Counted from the stretch's first letter, positions 10,206 to 20,713 are shown. The stretch: 64,000 nt of DNA from Hyposmocoma kahamanoa (GCF_003589595.1 NW_020653851.1:21083995-21147994); one strand, 5' to 3'. The notes: generated by a model not told the origin, from the letters alone. Made by a program: numbers and translations.

Positions 10206-10482
10206 TAGCCGTAGTAGCCTAATGGTTTGACCTACTGCCTCTCAAGCAGATGGTCGTGGATTTGAATCCGGGCTCGCACCTCTGAGTTTCTCAGAATTTA
10301 TGTGCGAAACTTAATTTGAAATTTATCATGAGCTTTTCGGTGAAGTAAGACATCGTGATGAAACCTGCACGTTGAAGAAGGTTCACAACCCTCGGAAAAC
10401 GTGTGAAGTCTCCAACCCGCATTGGTCCAGGGTGGCGGACTAGTGCGGGGCTATGAGTCTTCTTTTTCCTGTCCTTGCCGCA
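10206..10482 (+). mobile_element. SINE4, tRNA-derived
   Basis: The tRNA-like head is GTAGTAGCCTAATGGTTTGA with B-box region GGATTTGAATCCGGGC. It is followed by CACCTCTGAGTTTCTC, ATGTGCGAAAC, TTTATCATGAGC, GACATCGTGATGAAACCTGC and CCAACCCGCATTGG. I recognise this body as a widespread lepidopteran SINE. Only one copy is present in the window. Confidence 0.8.
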
Positions 10483-10484
10483 CG

Positions 10485-10757
10485 CTAGGTGGGCTCGGAA
10501 CAACATCTATTTTTCTTCCACTCTCCCCTATCAGCCGTCATTTCTATACTCCACCTTTCCACCTTTCCTATCCATGTTATTCCATCACAATCCATCCATC
10601 TTTTCTTTGGCCTTCCTTTCCCCTTATATCCCTCCACATTCATACCTATCATCCTACTACTACTCCTCCCGTCACATGACATTCTTCCCTCCGTGTATCC
10701 ATACCACGTTAACCTATTCCTCCTCATCTTTTCCGTCATTGACGCCACTTTCAAACT
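10485..10757 (-). pseudogene. LINE reverse transcriptase C-terminal fragment (RTE-like)
   Basis: An 89-codon minus-strand frame contains KMRRNRLTWYGYTEGR, then GKGRPKKRWMDC and DRGEWKKN, the typical run of motifs after the polymerase core in RTE-like elements (RLxWxGH, GRPxxRW, DRxxWR). It is 5' truncated and isolated, with no endonuclease or polymerase domain nearby. It directly follows SINE4. Confidence 0.8.
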
Positions 10758-10769
10758 TCCCCTGATGTG

Positions 10770-11690
10770 AATGAGTGTGTGGGTTATTTTTATTATCTTC
10801 TCTGTAGCCTCAAATTATTAAATCTCAAAGAAACCATTACCTAATAGAAAGCTGTAATTTTAAATACAATTGTCAGAAACTTCGTATAGATAAAAGAAGA
10901 CAAAATAGACTCTCATCTTAACACACATTCACCATACAGCATTTATTTGAGTTTGGTCCATAAACGTAGTTAAAACCCAAAGTTGAAATGATAGTAATCT
11001 TTAAGTCATGAAAAGAGGAGAAAATGTACAGTAGAAATCCCAATTAATAATGAAGTATTTCTAGTATATCTTACCATCCCATATGATGAGGGTTTCGTGA
11101 AAGCGGAAACCGAAAAACGTCGGAAATATCTCGATCTGGCACGTGAGATAACCAAGATGTGGGTGATGTATACGTGCCTCCACTGGAATAATCCCAATTT
11201 TGTCCGTAAGTGTTAATTCCAGCCAACCGCGGTAACAGACTGTGGCAATTGGATTTCTGCGGCGTGTCGCTACCAGTACAAAAAAGAAAAAAAGCAGTGC
11301 TATTCTATACGGCACGTATCGTTCACATGTCCTTGAACCTGAGCCCCTGACCTCTGTCGACTGTGCCATTATCGTGTAAAACTTTTTACGTTACGGAAGA
11401 GGCGAATATCCTAAGTAATAAAAAAGATGTTTGTAAGCACATTTGTAAAAAGTTTAATAATATTCTGAACTTTACATATGGAAGATAAGGATCTAGTGCT
11501 AATGGAAAGAATGGAGCGTCATTAATAAAATTTCAATACAAACTTTTCAGTTTCTACCATAAAACATAGACCTTCGCTGTTGGAATTTAAAGAGACTTCA
11601 TAACCAACCATTCATTTTTATTTGTCGAACGTCAAATAATAGAACTGAAAATGAGCGATGTTCGCACATCTGATACTTGTGGTAACATTT
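10770..11690. other. Unassigned region
   Basis: A 102-codon minus-strand frame at 11061-11369 has a polar and basic composition but no motif I can name. I see no repeat shared with the rest of the window. Confidence 0.4.
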
Positions 11691-12005
11691 GAGCTCCTTG
11701 TGAAGTTTTTCCAATTTATTCATATCATAGTTTGTAAGGGAAGTACTGCCACCATACCTGTTTCTGCCGCCAAGTAGTAATGTGTGTTCCTGCGTTCCGG
11801 TTTTGAAGGATTATAAGTGCTAGTGAAACTACAGACACACGGGACTTGTCAACTTTATGTCTCAGGATGATGGGCACAAAGGCAGCGCCCCTCAGATCTT
11901 TGCGATTTGAAACTCTAATTGGCACTGCAACTGTTATGGATAGGCGTGTCGCTTATCACTAGGTGCACGACTTGTTTATTGAATCGCTCGATATCATATA
12001 AAAAA
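11691..12005 (+). mobile_element. Family B element with small internal replacement
   Basis: Starts GAGCTCCTTGTGAAG, then has about 30 unrelated bases before GGGAAGTACTGCCACC. The rest follows the family to CGATATCATATAAAAAAC. The CAGATCTTTGCGATTTGAA block is intact. Confidence 0.8.
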
Positions 12006-12302
12006 CGTCACGAAAGTTTTCTTAAAAACATCATAGAAAGGAAGAAATGAAGGGAGACAGGACGACCCATACCGATGAGCAATAGGTACCTCCAATGAAC
12101 ACTATGCCAGCTTCATTTTTTGGTCATTTTCTGTTATTTTTGTAAACAGCCATATTTACGTGGGGCACACTATATGTTTCCGGAATGAATAAGAAAAAAA
12201 TACTATAAATGGTCAGAAATGAATTTATTGTTCGTCAAAATATTCTCCGTTAGCGTTAATGCACTTTTTCATACGAACGAACCAATTTTGAAAACATTGC
12301 CA

Positions 12303-12512
12303 GTTCTCACACGGCCAGACAGACAAATGAATTTTTGAAGGTGAACAACGTTGACCTTATGAGCCATCCCGCGTACAGTCCGGTCCTGGCACCTTGTGAC
12401 TTTTATTTATTTCCAAAAATTAAGAACCAGTTACGCGGTCAACGTGTTTCATCACCTGAAGAGGCTGTCAAAGAGTATGAAAAATATGTGTCAGAGATTG
12501 TCATGCAGGAGT
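12303..12512 (+). pseudogene. Inverted mariner transposase catalytic segment
   Basis: Read on the plus strand, opposite to the rest of the gene, this gives HTARQTNEFLKVNN, MSHPAYSPVLAPCDFYLFPK, IKNQLRGQR and SSPEEAVKEYEKYV. This is the C-terminal catalytic part of mariner transposase; the Asp of the APCDF block, equivalent to the third residue of the DD34D triad, is kept while the conserved Asp of SPDLAP has become Val. The extreme C-terminus (CFQNWFVRMKKCINANGEYF) lies at about 12225-12298 in normal minus orientation, so only this segment was flipped. Confidence 0.85.
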
Positions 12513-13005
12513 GGCATAAATCCATGTTTCGCCACCTGTAACTTTGTCCCATACCGAATTTGACGCCCCTTCGTTAAATCTGGTAAGCATGGCATTACGC
12601 CAAGTGACGCGATCCGTTTTTTGAGCCTCAGTCAAATTGTGTGGGATCCACCAAGAGCACAGCTTTTTCACACCCAAATCTTTGTGCAGTATTGATTGTA
12701 TTTGACTCATGCCTATGCCTAACGATGCCCGAATCTCGTGATATGTCACATGCCTGTCTGTTGTGATCATACGGCGCACAGCATTGATTCTTTTGTTGTT
12801 CACAGCAGTGGACGGGCGACCGTCACGGAATTAGTCACTGAGATTCACACGACCGCGTTTCAGTTCTGCAAACCAGATATAAATAGTTGTCTTGCATGAT
12901 GCTTCATCGCCAAAAGCAGTTTAAAGCCAAGCGAAGATCCGCTGAGCTGTTCAATTACACTTCGTAGAAAATCGTACTACGAAAATTTTCACGAGTTAAA
13001 TCCAT
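12513..13005 (-). pseudogene. Mariner transposase N-terminal and central region, broken
   Basis: The start codon at 13003-13005 opens MDLTRENFRSTIFYEV followed by a stop and frameshifts. A long clean frame (from about 12803) gives RRMITTDRHVTYHEIRASLG, GIGMSQIQSILHKDLG, IPHNLTEAQKTDRVTW and VTGGETWIY. These are the helix-turn-helix DNA-binding domains and the start of the catalytic domain of a mariner transposase, which cuts and pastes the element at TA. The first catalytic Asp (normally TGDE) is Gly here, and the middle Asp block (HDN) is deleted, so it is inactive. Confidence 0.9.
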
Positions 13006-13183
13006 GGTGATGTAGACAACCAATTTCTAAAATGACGCCACAATGTAAAAACAAGAGACAGTCAGATGAAACAAACTGTATTCTACAGCCAAATAGTTCC
13101 ATTTTCAAATGTACTAATTACTTTTTAATATTGGTTATGTAAATAAGTGGCCAGTTCCGGAAACTTATAGTGCGCCCTATGTA

Positions 13184-13829
13184 TTTACTAATATTATGCT
13201 CTTCGAATTTTGTGAAAAAAATAATAAACAAAACAAAAACAAAATTCGCAAAAGAAAAACAAAAAAAACTATTTTTTTTTATTTTGAAAAAGTTATTGAT
13301 GTCGTTTTATTAATTATGTAACGTACTTTCGATATCAATTTATATTTACGAAATAATCGCCAGGGCACACTTGACGATCACACCCTGTATTTTAATTAGA
13401 AAAAGGAACATTACATGCGTCATACATAGCCCAGTAAGAGAACGATTTGGGTCCCTATTTCTTCAATAGCAGCAAAACTACGTCACTAAATAATCATAAA
13501 AAAATGCATTTTTGCGAATTGTTAACGAATATTGAATGTGCCACCCGCAGTACAAAAATGCCATAAAAAGCCATAGACGACTAATGTCACGTGTACACCT
13601 TAAAAATATCAAGGTTCTATATCATCTTTTATATTCTTGCGTCGTACCAGGGTAACGTTGTGTATACTGGGTGCGGTAAAAAGCAGTTCAAATGTGTCAC
13701 TGCATATCCAGTTAAAATGCTATAAAGGTCGTTTTAGTGAGTCATCCTAGATACCGAGTCAGGTTCAATTCTAGCTAAAACTATAAACAATAAATAAATA
13801 AACAAATATTAGACAACTGCACATACATT
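13184..13829. other. Unassigned AT-rich sequence
   Basis: No gene or shared repeat is recognised in these 650 bases. Confidence 0.5.
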
Positions 13830-14015
13830 GTTCTGATCCCAAAGAAAGTAACTAAAGCACTTGTGCTATGGAAATCGAAAACAACGACGGTATCACAAAC
13901 ACCCAGATCCGAGACAATATAGAAAAGTTTTCTACACTGACTCGGCCGAGGATCGAACCCGGAATCTCAGAGATGGATGAAAACCGGTCTGCAAGCCACC
14001 TCACCACGGAGGTCG
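13830..14015 (-). mobile_element. SINE3, tRNA-derived
   Basis: On the minus strand the head reads GGCGACCTCCGTGGTGAGG and GGGTTCGATCCTCGGCCGAG (B box), then ATATTGTCTCGGATCTGG and CAAGTGCTTTAGTTACTTTC. The copy at 17975-18165 matches it block by block. The B box is good, the A box is degenerate. Confidence 0.8.
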
Positions 14016-14169
14016 CCGTCTACAGTACTACACCAGAATAGTTCGTTTTCTAAATTATACAATGTTGTAAGGGGATCGGGCATACGGCAAATAAAATCCA
14101 GAAGGCTTGTAGATATTGGAGGTTTATCGATGTAGCAACTACTTAGAAGATACAAGTACAGTACAGTGA

Positions 14170-14340
14170 GATGGTCTACGGCTACGAAGCAGGTAACGTA
14201 GTGAGGAAGCCGCTACGAAACTGTTCAACAATTGGTAACAGGTAACGTAGAGGGGTTACGACTATGTCGGCAGCTACGACGGATGCTGCGGAAACTGTCC
14301 CACAGGTGGAAGCAGATTACGTAGAAGCAAGTTATCACGT
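14170..14340. repeat. Degenerate local repeat of GCTACGA and GTAACGTAG
   Basis: The words GGTAACGTAG, GCTACGA and GTTACGA recur several times, with GTGGAAGC repeated at the end (CCCACAGGTGGAAGC, CCCACAAGTGGAAGC). The unit is irregular. No coding or transposon explanation is seen. Confidence 0.45.
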
Positions 14341-14501
14341 TCGAAAGGAGTCCCACAAGTGGAAGCTAATTTGGAATAAGCACCCTAGCTGAGTACACAC
14401 ATTTTTTTTTAAGGACACTTTGCAGTTGACCGCTGATGGCCTTGACTTCGCCACGTCGGCTTTCATTATGTAACCACATAAACTATTATTACAATACCAA
14501 T

Positions 14502-14597
14502 AGGGCTAGCACGGTTAGATGCGACTTGCGCGAGAGCGACATCTCTACGCGAGAACAGCAGTATCTCGCGCTTTATGTCGCGCCCCGTGCTAGCCCT
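14502..14597. mobile_element. Short MITE with AGGGCTAGCACGG ends
   Basis: Terminal inverted repeats AGGGCTAGCACGG and CCGTGCTAGCCCT enclose 96 bases, and inner words (GCGACTTGCGCGAGAG, TCTCGCGCTTTATGTCGC) also pair, so the whole unit could fold into one hairpin. A target duplication is not clear. It sits against the end of a family F copy. Confidence 0.65.
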
Positions 14598-14599
14598 AC

Positions 14600-14875
14600 A
14601 ATTCAGGTGAGGTATTTCAATGCGAGCCTAGATTCCCTCCCTTCCCTCGCGTCCCGCAATCTGTGCGCTTAAAATTAATATGAATAAGATAAGAACAGGC
14701 GGAGAAAATTTGACACAGATCCGACGTTCACAAGCGCCCGATGGCGACTGACGGGGTAGCGGGCGGCGCGGCGTGCCTTTGAACCGCTAGACAATTTTAA
14801 AGTTTTGGGATAAATGTGAATTTAGTTACTATATTGTTTCAATTGAAAATCAAAATTTAGGAGGTGAGTGACTAT
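14600..14875 (-). repeat. Family F repeat
   Basis: This is the inverted relative of 7337-7640: GAGGTATTTCAATGCGAGCC, TCGCGTCCCGCAATCTG, TAAGAACAGGCGGAGAAA, ACACAGATCCGACGTTCACA and GAACCGCTAGAC appear in mirrored order. Confidence 0.65.
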
Positions 14876-15686
14876 GAGTCGAAGTGGTCGCCATTACCAA
14901 ATACGGTCGAATAAGGTTAATTACATATTCTATTAATCTTGGTACTTATGCTATTTAATATGTACGAACGAATGGGCCATAAGCTTTACGTTTAGCTTTC
15001 ACATGTCATTGATTATTCACGCGCTGCGCCCACGCCTTGCGACCTGGCGTCGTCGCCCACCATTAGGCTTTGTAACATCTTAACATTTATTGACGTGGTT
15101 AGTTTTAAAACCGCCCTGAATATTTAATGCCTAATATTGTGCACAGATTTTAGAGAACGAAACTCTTTTGGCCGTATTTTCAAGTATGATTCTAGTAAAT
15201 TCATTATAAGTATATCTTTCCATTTTCCATTGAATTTAGAACAAAAGGAATATTTATTTTTTCGCCTTACTAGCTCAGAAAGGCTTTCTTTCTCGTTAGA
15301 AATCTGCGCGATAACGCGTTTTTTGCATGCTAGTATGGAAAAGGTTTTTGAAATTCGAACTTGACGATGGACTGTGGTGCAACTAACTTTTTCATTCGAT
15401 GAAAAACAAAAGATAATGACACGTTCAACTACGCGATTTGTCGCACATTACGAGTATTTATGTAATATAAATCCGTTGGTATATTTTATTCGGAAAACTA
15501 AAATAATTTCATTAATCACTTAATCACATAAAATAAAAGTACGAGCAAGAATAAAAATTTATGAGGTGTAAATTCAGAACATATATTATAGAATATAAGT
15601 GGAAACAGCAACTGCTTGGTTCGTATGCTCGTCCAGCAATTACTTACTTCCTAGATCATGACAATAATGTATATATAGTATATTAA
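14876..15686. other. Unassigned region
   Basis: A 75-codon plus-strand frame at 15137-15364 has no recognisable motif. The last 40 bases (GATCATGACAATA) are mirrored after the CATCGAG element at 16245-16256 (TATTGTCATGATC), so that element landed inside a pre-existing inverted structure. Confidence 0.4.
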
Positions 15687-15694
15687 TATACAGT

Positions 15695-16224
15695 CATCGA
15701 GTATATAACCAGAAATAGAGACGAAATGTCGTTTAATTTGTTTGAAACAATTCTGCCATATCATTACTGTGACTACTGCGCTCCGATTGGCCAGCCCGAG
15801 TTCGAAACAATTGACGGGTGTCGTCAATGGGTGTCGTCAACTGTTTCACTTCAAATCGACCAGCTAACTTGAGCTATGTTATAATGGACGAAAACTACAA
15901 AATTACATATTTAATATTTAATTATCGGTGAAATTTGATTCCGTTTGTTTTGTAATTAGATGTTTTGCTGTTTTTCCCCACACCTCCGAATGGAACAGCA
16001 CGCCATTGTCAGAGATATTATCTTTATTACAATAAATACAGAATATTTTTGGAATATACGGAGACGTACACACAGGTCAGTTGTTGGCGCTGTACTATTT
16101 CAGCTTTCTAATTTGTAATTTCAGTGCAAACGAGAGTTGATATTTATAAGTGATGTATCACTGATGAGTTACCAGGAATGTATAGGCCCTTATTTCGTCT
16201 CTGTTTCTGGTTATATACTCGATG
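15695..16224. mobile_element. CATCGAG-family DNA transposon, 530 bp
   Basis: Inverted ends of 33 bp begin CATCGAGTATATAACCAGAA and continue ATAGAGACGAAAT; the right end mirrors them. An 8-bp duplication with one mismatch (TATACAGT at 15687-15694, TGTACAGT at 16225-16232) flanks the element. Inside, GGGTGTCGTCA occurs twice in tandem. There is no coding capacity. The 8-bp target site fits hAT or P superfamily elements. Confidence 0.9.
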
Positions 16225-16504
16225 TGTACAGTATACTATTGTCATGATCCAAGTAACAAAAATGAACGGCTCCGTCGCGACAAAAATCCACAATCGTGAA
16301 CATTCTTCACTTCGCACTTGGATTACGTTCTCAAAATACGGCTGTCGAAGATCGTGACTATGAATTCAATGTTTGAGTATACAGTCTGAACGAAAATTGT
16401 AACGTTAATATTCCGGTGGAAAATATAATAAAACAAATACGACTTATCTAAAATATTCTTCTCCACCTTTTTATTTTTCAAATGATAGAAATGAATCGGT
16501 TTCG

Positions 16505-16690
16505 ATTTTTTTTTTGTGTGACAGGGGTCTTTGGTGTCTCAGTAGTGGTTCTATTCAAATTTGACAAAAACATTCGACTTCAATGGCAAATTAGAGAATG
16601 AAACCGGTTTATTGGATTTCACCCACTTTTCGTTAACCAATTTCAATAAAACTTGGCAAATAGATATAATTTCACAAACTGTTGAGGTCG
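16505..16690 (-). mobile_element. Family A element, diverged
   Basis: Plus-strand blocks TCAGTAGTGGTTCTATTCAA, GAATGAAACCGGTTTATTGG, CCAATTTCAATAAAACTTGG and CAAATAGATATAATTTCACA match the reverse of family A. A second scrap (GTTACCGGTTGCCGATTTCA, then ATAAAACATATATATATAAT) lies at 16945-16984. Confidence 0.7.
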
Positions 16691-16984
16691 TCGTGAGGTT
16701 CGTCGATAGATTCTCACATGGCCATCAGTGGTAGGTACATCATCGCTCCATCAACCAAAAAATGTTTCGGGGCGGGGTGCGCCATAGGTGGACCCGGCGA
16801 AATTATGCTTTAACTCTTTCTAATTAACCTATCATCTAAAGCTTTTTTTTGGCAGTTCTCACTGTTTTAATACAATGCATCAGAAATAATTTCCTATGCT
16901 TAGTCTCGTTTTTCTATACGTGTCTAGTTCTTTTTTTTCGTCAGTTACCGGTTGCCGATTTCAATAAAACATATATATATAATT

Positions 16985-17012
16985 TCATCAGCATCCACAG
17001 GGATGCTGATGC
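16985..17012. repeat. Small hairpin
   Basis: ATCAGCATCC and GGATGCTGAT form a perfect 10-bp stem around a 4-base loop. It lies between a family A scrap and SINE2; no function is implied. Confidence 0.5.
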
Positions 17013-17084
17013 CGTTTTGAGACGGATTTAGCCGGGACCTGACATTATAATTTAGTTACTTTTAAAATGTAGGTCTTGATTTTA

Positions 17085-17285
17085 AATAACGCACACAAAC
17101 TCACACACTCAACATAGCCCCGCACTAGGGAATCCCTGTGTCGCGGGTGCCATGGACACACACACAGACAACCACAAATTACACCCAAACTCACGAGAGA
17201 AATAAATGTAGGCCATACAAATATTTCACCCGACCTGGGACCTCTGCGTGTCAGTCCGGCATGGTAATAGTTCGGCCACAGAGAC
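17085..17285 (-). mobile_element. SINE2, tRNA-derived
   Basis: Plus-strand reading gives CCCCGCACTAGGGAATCCC, GTGTCGCGGGTGCCATGGAC, AATGTAGGCCATACAAATAT, GACCTGGGACCTC and CATGGTAATAGTTCGGCCAC. On the minus strand the head is TGTGGCCGAAC with a B-box region that has lost part of GGTTCGATTCC. Better-preserved heads lie at 36240-36330 and 40377-40450. Confidence 0.8.
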
Positions 17286-17374
17286 AGTTTCAATAAAGAA
17301 ATAAACTCTTTTGCTCGCTGAACAACAATATGTGACCATATTCCTGTGGCATCATGTTACTATGACTTGAAGTC

Positions 17375-17510
17375 AAATATTTACCTTTATTTCATAGGTA
17401 AGTAAATTATACTGGAAATCGTCACATTCATTTAACTCTTCTACTCATTCTAGCATATTCCCCTGAGAAGATTGAGTAAGGTACACTAGAGGTTGCTCTT
17501 TGTAAATAAC
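17375..17510 (-). pseudogene. LINE 3' tail
   Basis: The plus strand reads CTTTATTTCATAGGTAAG, then GAGAAGATTGAGTAAGG and GAGGTTGCTCTTTGTAAATA. The same string lies at 28498-28630, and the minus-strand sense matches the trailer of the LINE at 61070-61740 (AAAGAGCAACC then TCTAGAG-like words). A family B copy begins directly after it. Confidence 0.65.
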
Positions 17511-17512
17511 AG

Positions 17513-17772
17513 TTTAGTAGCAGTGAGCCCCTTCTGAAAGAGTTTATCCAGGGAAGTATTACCACCTTCGTGTAGTGTGAGCATTACCGTGTTCCAGTTT
17601 GGAAGGGTAAGGGTTGGTGTAATTACAGGCACATGGGAATTGTCAACTTTTGTCTCAGGGTGTCGGGCGCAGTGGCAGTGCACCTCAGATCTTTGCGATT
17701 TAAAGCCCTGAGTGGCACTGTTTATCGCTTACCATCGGCGCACGACTTGTTCGTCCCGTCACTTAAAAAAAA
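17513..17772 (+). mobile_element. Family B element
   Basis: Blocks from TTTAGTAGCAGTGAGCCCC to CACTTAAAAAAAATATG are in order, with the CTGTTATGGACAGG segment deleted. Confidence 0.8.
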
Positions 17773-17974
17773 TATGTTAGACAACATCATATACGTTGCT
17801 ATGTGCCTCTACCACGAGTTTACTGTGGCAGTTGTCGCTAGCGACCGCGTAAGTTACTTCACAATTTTGTATGGCAAATTGTGCAGCGCCCCTATCGGTC
17901 ACTAGTAGAAACATTATTTTGTATACAAACATTTTACGCGATCGCTATCGATAACTGTCACTGTAATCTCATGG

Positions 17975-18165
17975 TAGAGCCACTGATCCCAAAGTAACTA
18001 AAGCACTTGTGTTATGGAAATCGTAAACAACGACGTTACCATAAACACTCAGGCCTGAGACAATATAGAAAAGTTGGTTTTTCTATATTGACCCGGCCGA
18101 CGATCGATCAGAGATGGCGACACCATAAAAACTGGTGTGCAAGACACTCGAGCACGGAGCTCATC
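17975..18165 (-). mobile_element. SINE3, tRNA-derived
   Basis: Matches 13830-14015: CTGATCCCAAAGTAACTAAA, ACTTGTGTTATGGAAATCG, GAGACAATATAGAAAAGT, ACCCGGCCGACGATCGATC and GACACTCGAGCACGGAGC. A 15-base stretch (AGAAAAGT) is locally duplicated in inverted form near 18068-18090. The B box is damaged. Confidence 0.75.
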
Positions 18166-18408
18166 GCGTTTATTGTTTCATATTTATCATATATAACATT
18201 TATTTCAAGTATCGAAATTATTTTTAAAAGTTTCAAAGTTCGAAACCGGAAACTCATAGTGTGTTGGTTACTTACTTCCGCTCCAATACACGTCAGTAGT
18301 GTTTCTTATCTATTGCGCTGCATTAATGCAAAGTTGGAACTCGTATTAAAATCGTGTTTAGCTGCAATCAAGTTTGCTTTTCAACCGAATCCGTTTATTA
18401 GTTATTAG

Positions 18409-18868
18409 CATCGAGTATATAACCAGAAATAGAGACGAAATGTCATTTAATTTGTTTGAAAACTATTCTGCCATATCATTACTGTGACAACTGCGCTCCG
18501 ATTGGCCAGCCCGAGTTCAACAATTGACGGGTGTCGTCACTGGGTGTCGTCAACTGTTTCACTTCAAATCAACCAGTTAACATATTTTATTTTTTATTTA
18601 ATGAAATGTGATTCCCTTTGTTTTGTAATTAGATGTTTTGCTGTTTTTCCCACACCATCGAATAGAACAGCACGGCATTGTTAGAGATATTATCTTTACT
18701 ACAATAAATACAGAATATTTTTTGGAATATACGGAGATGTACACAGAGGTCGGTACCTGTCTATATTTCAGTGTAAACAAGAGTTGATATTTATAAGAGC
18801 TGTATCACTAATGTGTTACCAGGAATATATGGCCCTTATTTTCTCTATTTCTGGTTACATACTCGATG
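18409..18868. mobile_element. CATCGAG-family DNA transposon, 460 bp
   Basis: The ends are the same 33-bp inverted repeats as the copy at 15695-16224, and an exact 8-bp duplication GTTATTAG lies at 18401-18408 and 18869-18876. The interior is about 70 bp shorter than in the other copy, with deletions after CAACTGTTTCACTTC and near the right end. No coding capacity. Confidence 0.92.
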
Positions 18869-19014
18869 GTTATTAGTAAGAACACAAACAAATGAAGAAC
18901 GGCGAAATTTTAAATTCAAGAGCATCAATACACTATTTCATAAAAGTTTCCAATCTGAGTTTTACATTAAAAAGATTTTATTTAATTTCAAAAAGGCCAG
19001 AGTTTTGGAACGGC

Positions 19015-19300
19015 AATTTAGTAGCATTAGAACTCCTTGTTAAAGAGTTCGTTCAAGGAAATGCTGCCACCTTACCTATTTCCAAAGAAAAACAATAGTG
19101 TGAGCGTTTTAGGTTTGAAGAGTAAAGGTGAAATTACAGGCACATGGGACTTTACAACTTGTGTATCGATAGCAGTGCCATTCAAACCTTTGCAATTTAA
19201 AGCTTTGTGCGGCAGTGCAACTATTTTGGACTGAAGTGTCGCTTACAACCAGGCCCACGACTTATTCGTTCCGTCGCTTGACATCACAAATTAAAAAAAA
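19015..19300 (+). mobile_element. Family B element, diverged
   Basis: TTTAGTAGCATTAGAACTCC opens it and CTTGACATCACAAATTAAAA closes it. The CAGATCT word is lost, but TTGCAATTTAAAGC and GGCAGTGCAACTATTTTGGA are clear. Confidence 0.8.
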
Positions 19301-19641
19301 CTTCAATCTCTAATTTGTCTGTTTCAAATAATCTATAAATTTTTAAAAGACGTTAAAATTTAAATAAACGCGCTTCACTAAACAAATACTTTTTAATTGT
19401 ATGTTGCATTCATATTGTATTATATTGGGTAAGTTATGAATATAAGTACTATACGAGCACATTAGCAGCTTATGTTCATTAACAAATGGATTGCAGCATT
19501 ATTAATTGGATTTCTCGTTTCCATTCTCTTTATGCGTCAGCTCAATTTCATTTGTAGTACTCAGCAATCTGCTCGCCGGAAATTTTTTCTCTTCGTCGCA
19601 AATTATTTCGCATAAAAATATAGAAAGAAAATAAGATATTT

Positions 19642-19805
19642 TGGTGATGTAGACAACCAATTTCTAAAATGACGCCACAATGTAAAAACAAGTGACAGTC
19701 AGATGAAACAAACTGTATTCTACAGCCAAAGAGTTCCATTTTCAAATGTTGTAATTATTTTTTAAATGTTGTTTACGTAAGTGGCCAGTTATAGTGCGCC
19801 TTATG
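19642..19805 (-). mobile_element. Mariner 5' end fragment
   Basis: The 164 bases match 13006-13181, the untranslated and terminal-repeat end of the mariner at 12159-13181 (GATGTAGACAACCAATTTC, ATGACGCCACAATGTAAAAA). The terminal repeat has lost the TTCCGGAAAC part, so this end would not be mobilised. Confidence 0.85.
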
Positions 19806-19989
19806 TATTAAAAAGCGAGTAGCCGAATAGATGTGATGGTCATTTCAATTTAAATCAAGGCAATATAAGTCAAAACTCTGCAATAAATAATAATAATAAG
19901 AAGCATTTATTTCGCACATGAACCCATAACATACTCGCAATTAGTAACAGAGTTATTAACTATGTTAGTAGGAACAGAACAGAACAGTA

Positions 19990-20284
19990 GAGCTCCTTGT
20001 GAAAGCGATCGTCCAGGGAAGTACTGCCACCTTACCTATTTCTGCCGCCAAGCAGTAATGTTAGTTTTTGTTAGTGTTCCGGTTTTGAAGGGTAAGGGTG
20101 CTAGTGAAATTACAGGCACATGGGACTCGTCAACTTATGTCTCAGAGTAACGGGCGCAGTGGTAGTGTTCCTCAGATCTTTGCGATTTGAAGCTCTAAGT
20201 GTCAGTGCAACTGTTATGGACAGGCGTGTAGCTTACCATCAGGCGCACGACTTGTTCGTCCCGTTACTTGACATTATAAAAAAA
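19990..20284 (+). mobile_element. Family B element, full length, with 9-bp target duplication
   Basis: This is the cleanest copy: GAGCTCCTTGTGAAAG to CATTATAAAAAAA. The exact 9-bp word AGAACAGTA occurs at 19981-19989 and 20285-20293. Together with the A-tail this supports target-primed insertion of a SINE or short LINE-derived unit. No Pol III A or B box is evident, so it differs from SINE1 to SINE4. Confidence 0.85.
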
Positions 20285-20315
20285 AGAACAGTAATAATTA
20301 ATTACATTGTATTAG

Positions 20316-20713
20316 AGGAAATGAAACTATCTTTCCGGATTTAAATCGCGTATATTTGTTTTTTCCAACAAAGCGACGTTTCGGGCCCTTTACAGGTCAC
20401 ATGGTCACAGTTGACTGAGGTGGCACAGTCTTCAACCAGTTATGTCTAATATTAATGCAAACCACCCTATTTTTCATTATAGTTACAAAAGTTAATAATT
20501 AAATACCTTATTTTTAATTTTACAAAGAAACATTCCAATTTACGCTACATTACGTTTTACAAATCATTTTATTGAATGAATTGTTATTAAGGTCAATTTA
20601 TTATTAATTAATAATAGATATTAGAATAAATTAAAACATATTAATTAGTACTGCAGTCTTATGTCTGTTTGGGATTTTTCATTAGAGGAAATACTGGATC
20701 CCAAACTGGTGGT
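20316..20713 (+). mobile_element. Family D element, running into the gap
   Basis: Starts AGGAAATGAAACTATC then CCGGATTTAAATCGCGT, TTTCGGGCCCTTTACAGG, and continues through AACCACCCTATTTTTC and ACTGCAGTCTTATGTCTG to CATTAGAGGAAATACTGG. The copy at 23337-23716 matches all of this. The last bases before the gap (ATCCCAAACTGGTGGT) are not in the other copy. Confidence 0.8.

Larger units (their letters stand above)
12159..13181 (-). mobile_element. Mariner element, 1,023 bp, internally inverted
   Basis: Terminal repeats of about 25 bp (left CGTGGGGCACACTATATG, right complement CATAGGGCGCACTATAAG, both continuing into TTTCCGG) are flanked by TA at 12157-12158 and 13182-13183, the mariner target dinucleotide. 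The length is about 250 bp short of a typical autonomous mariner. The transposase gene reads on the minus strand from 13005, but a 210-bp internal piece is reversed and the segment joining them is missing. Confidence 0.9.

Noticed and set aside
10206..10280. tRNA gene at the SINE4 head
   Set aside because: The B box is imperfect and the head is fused to a known-type SINE body.
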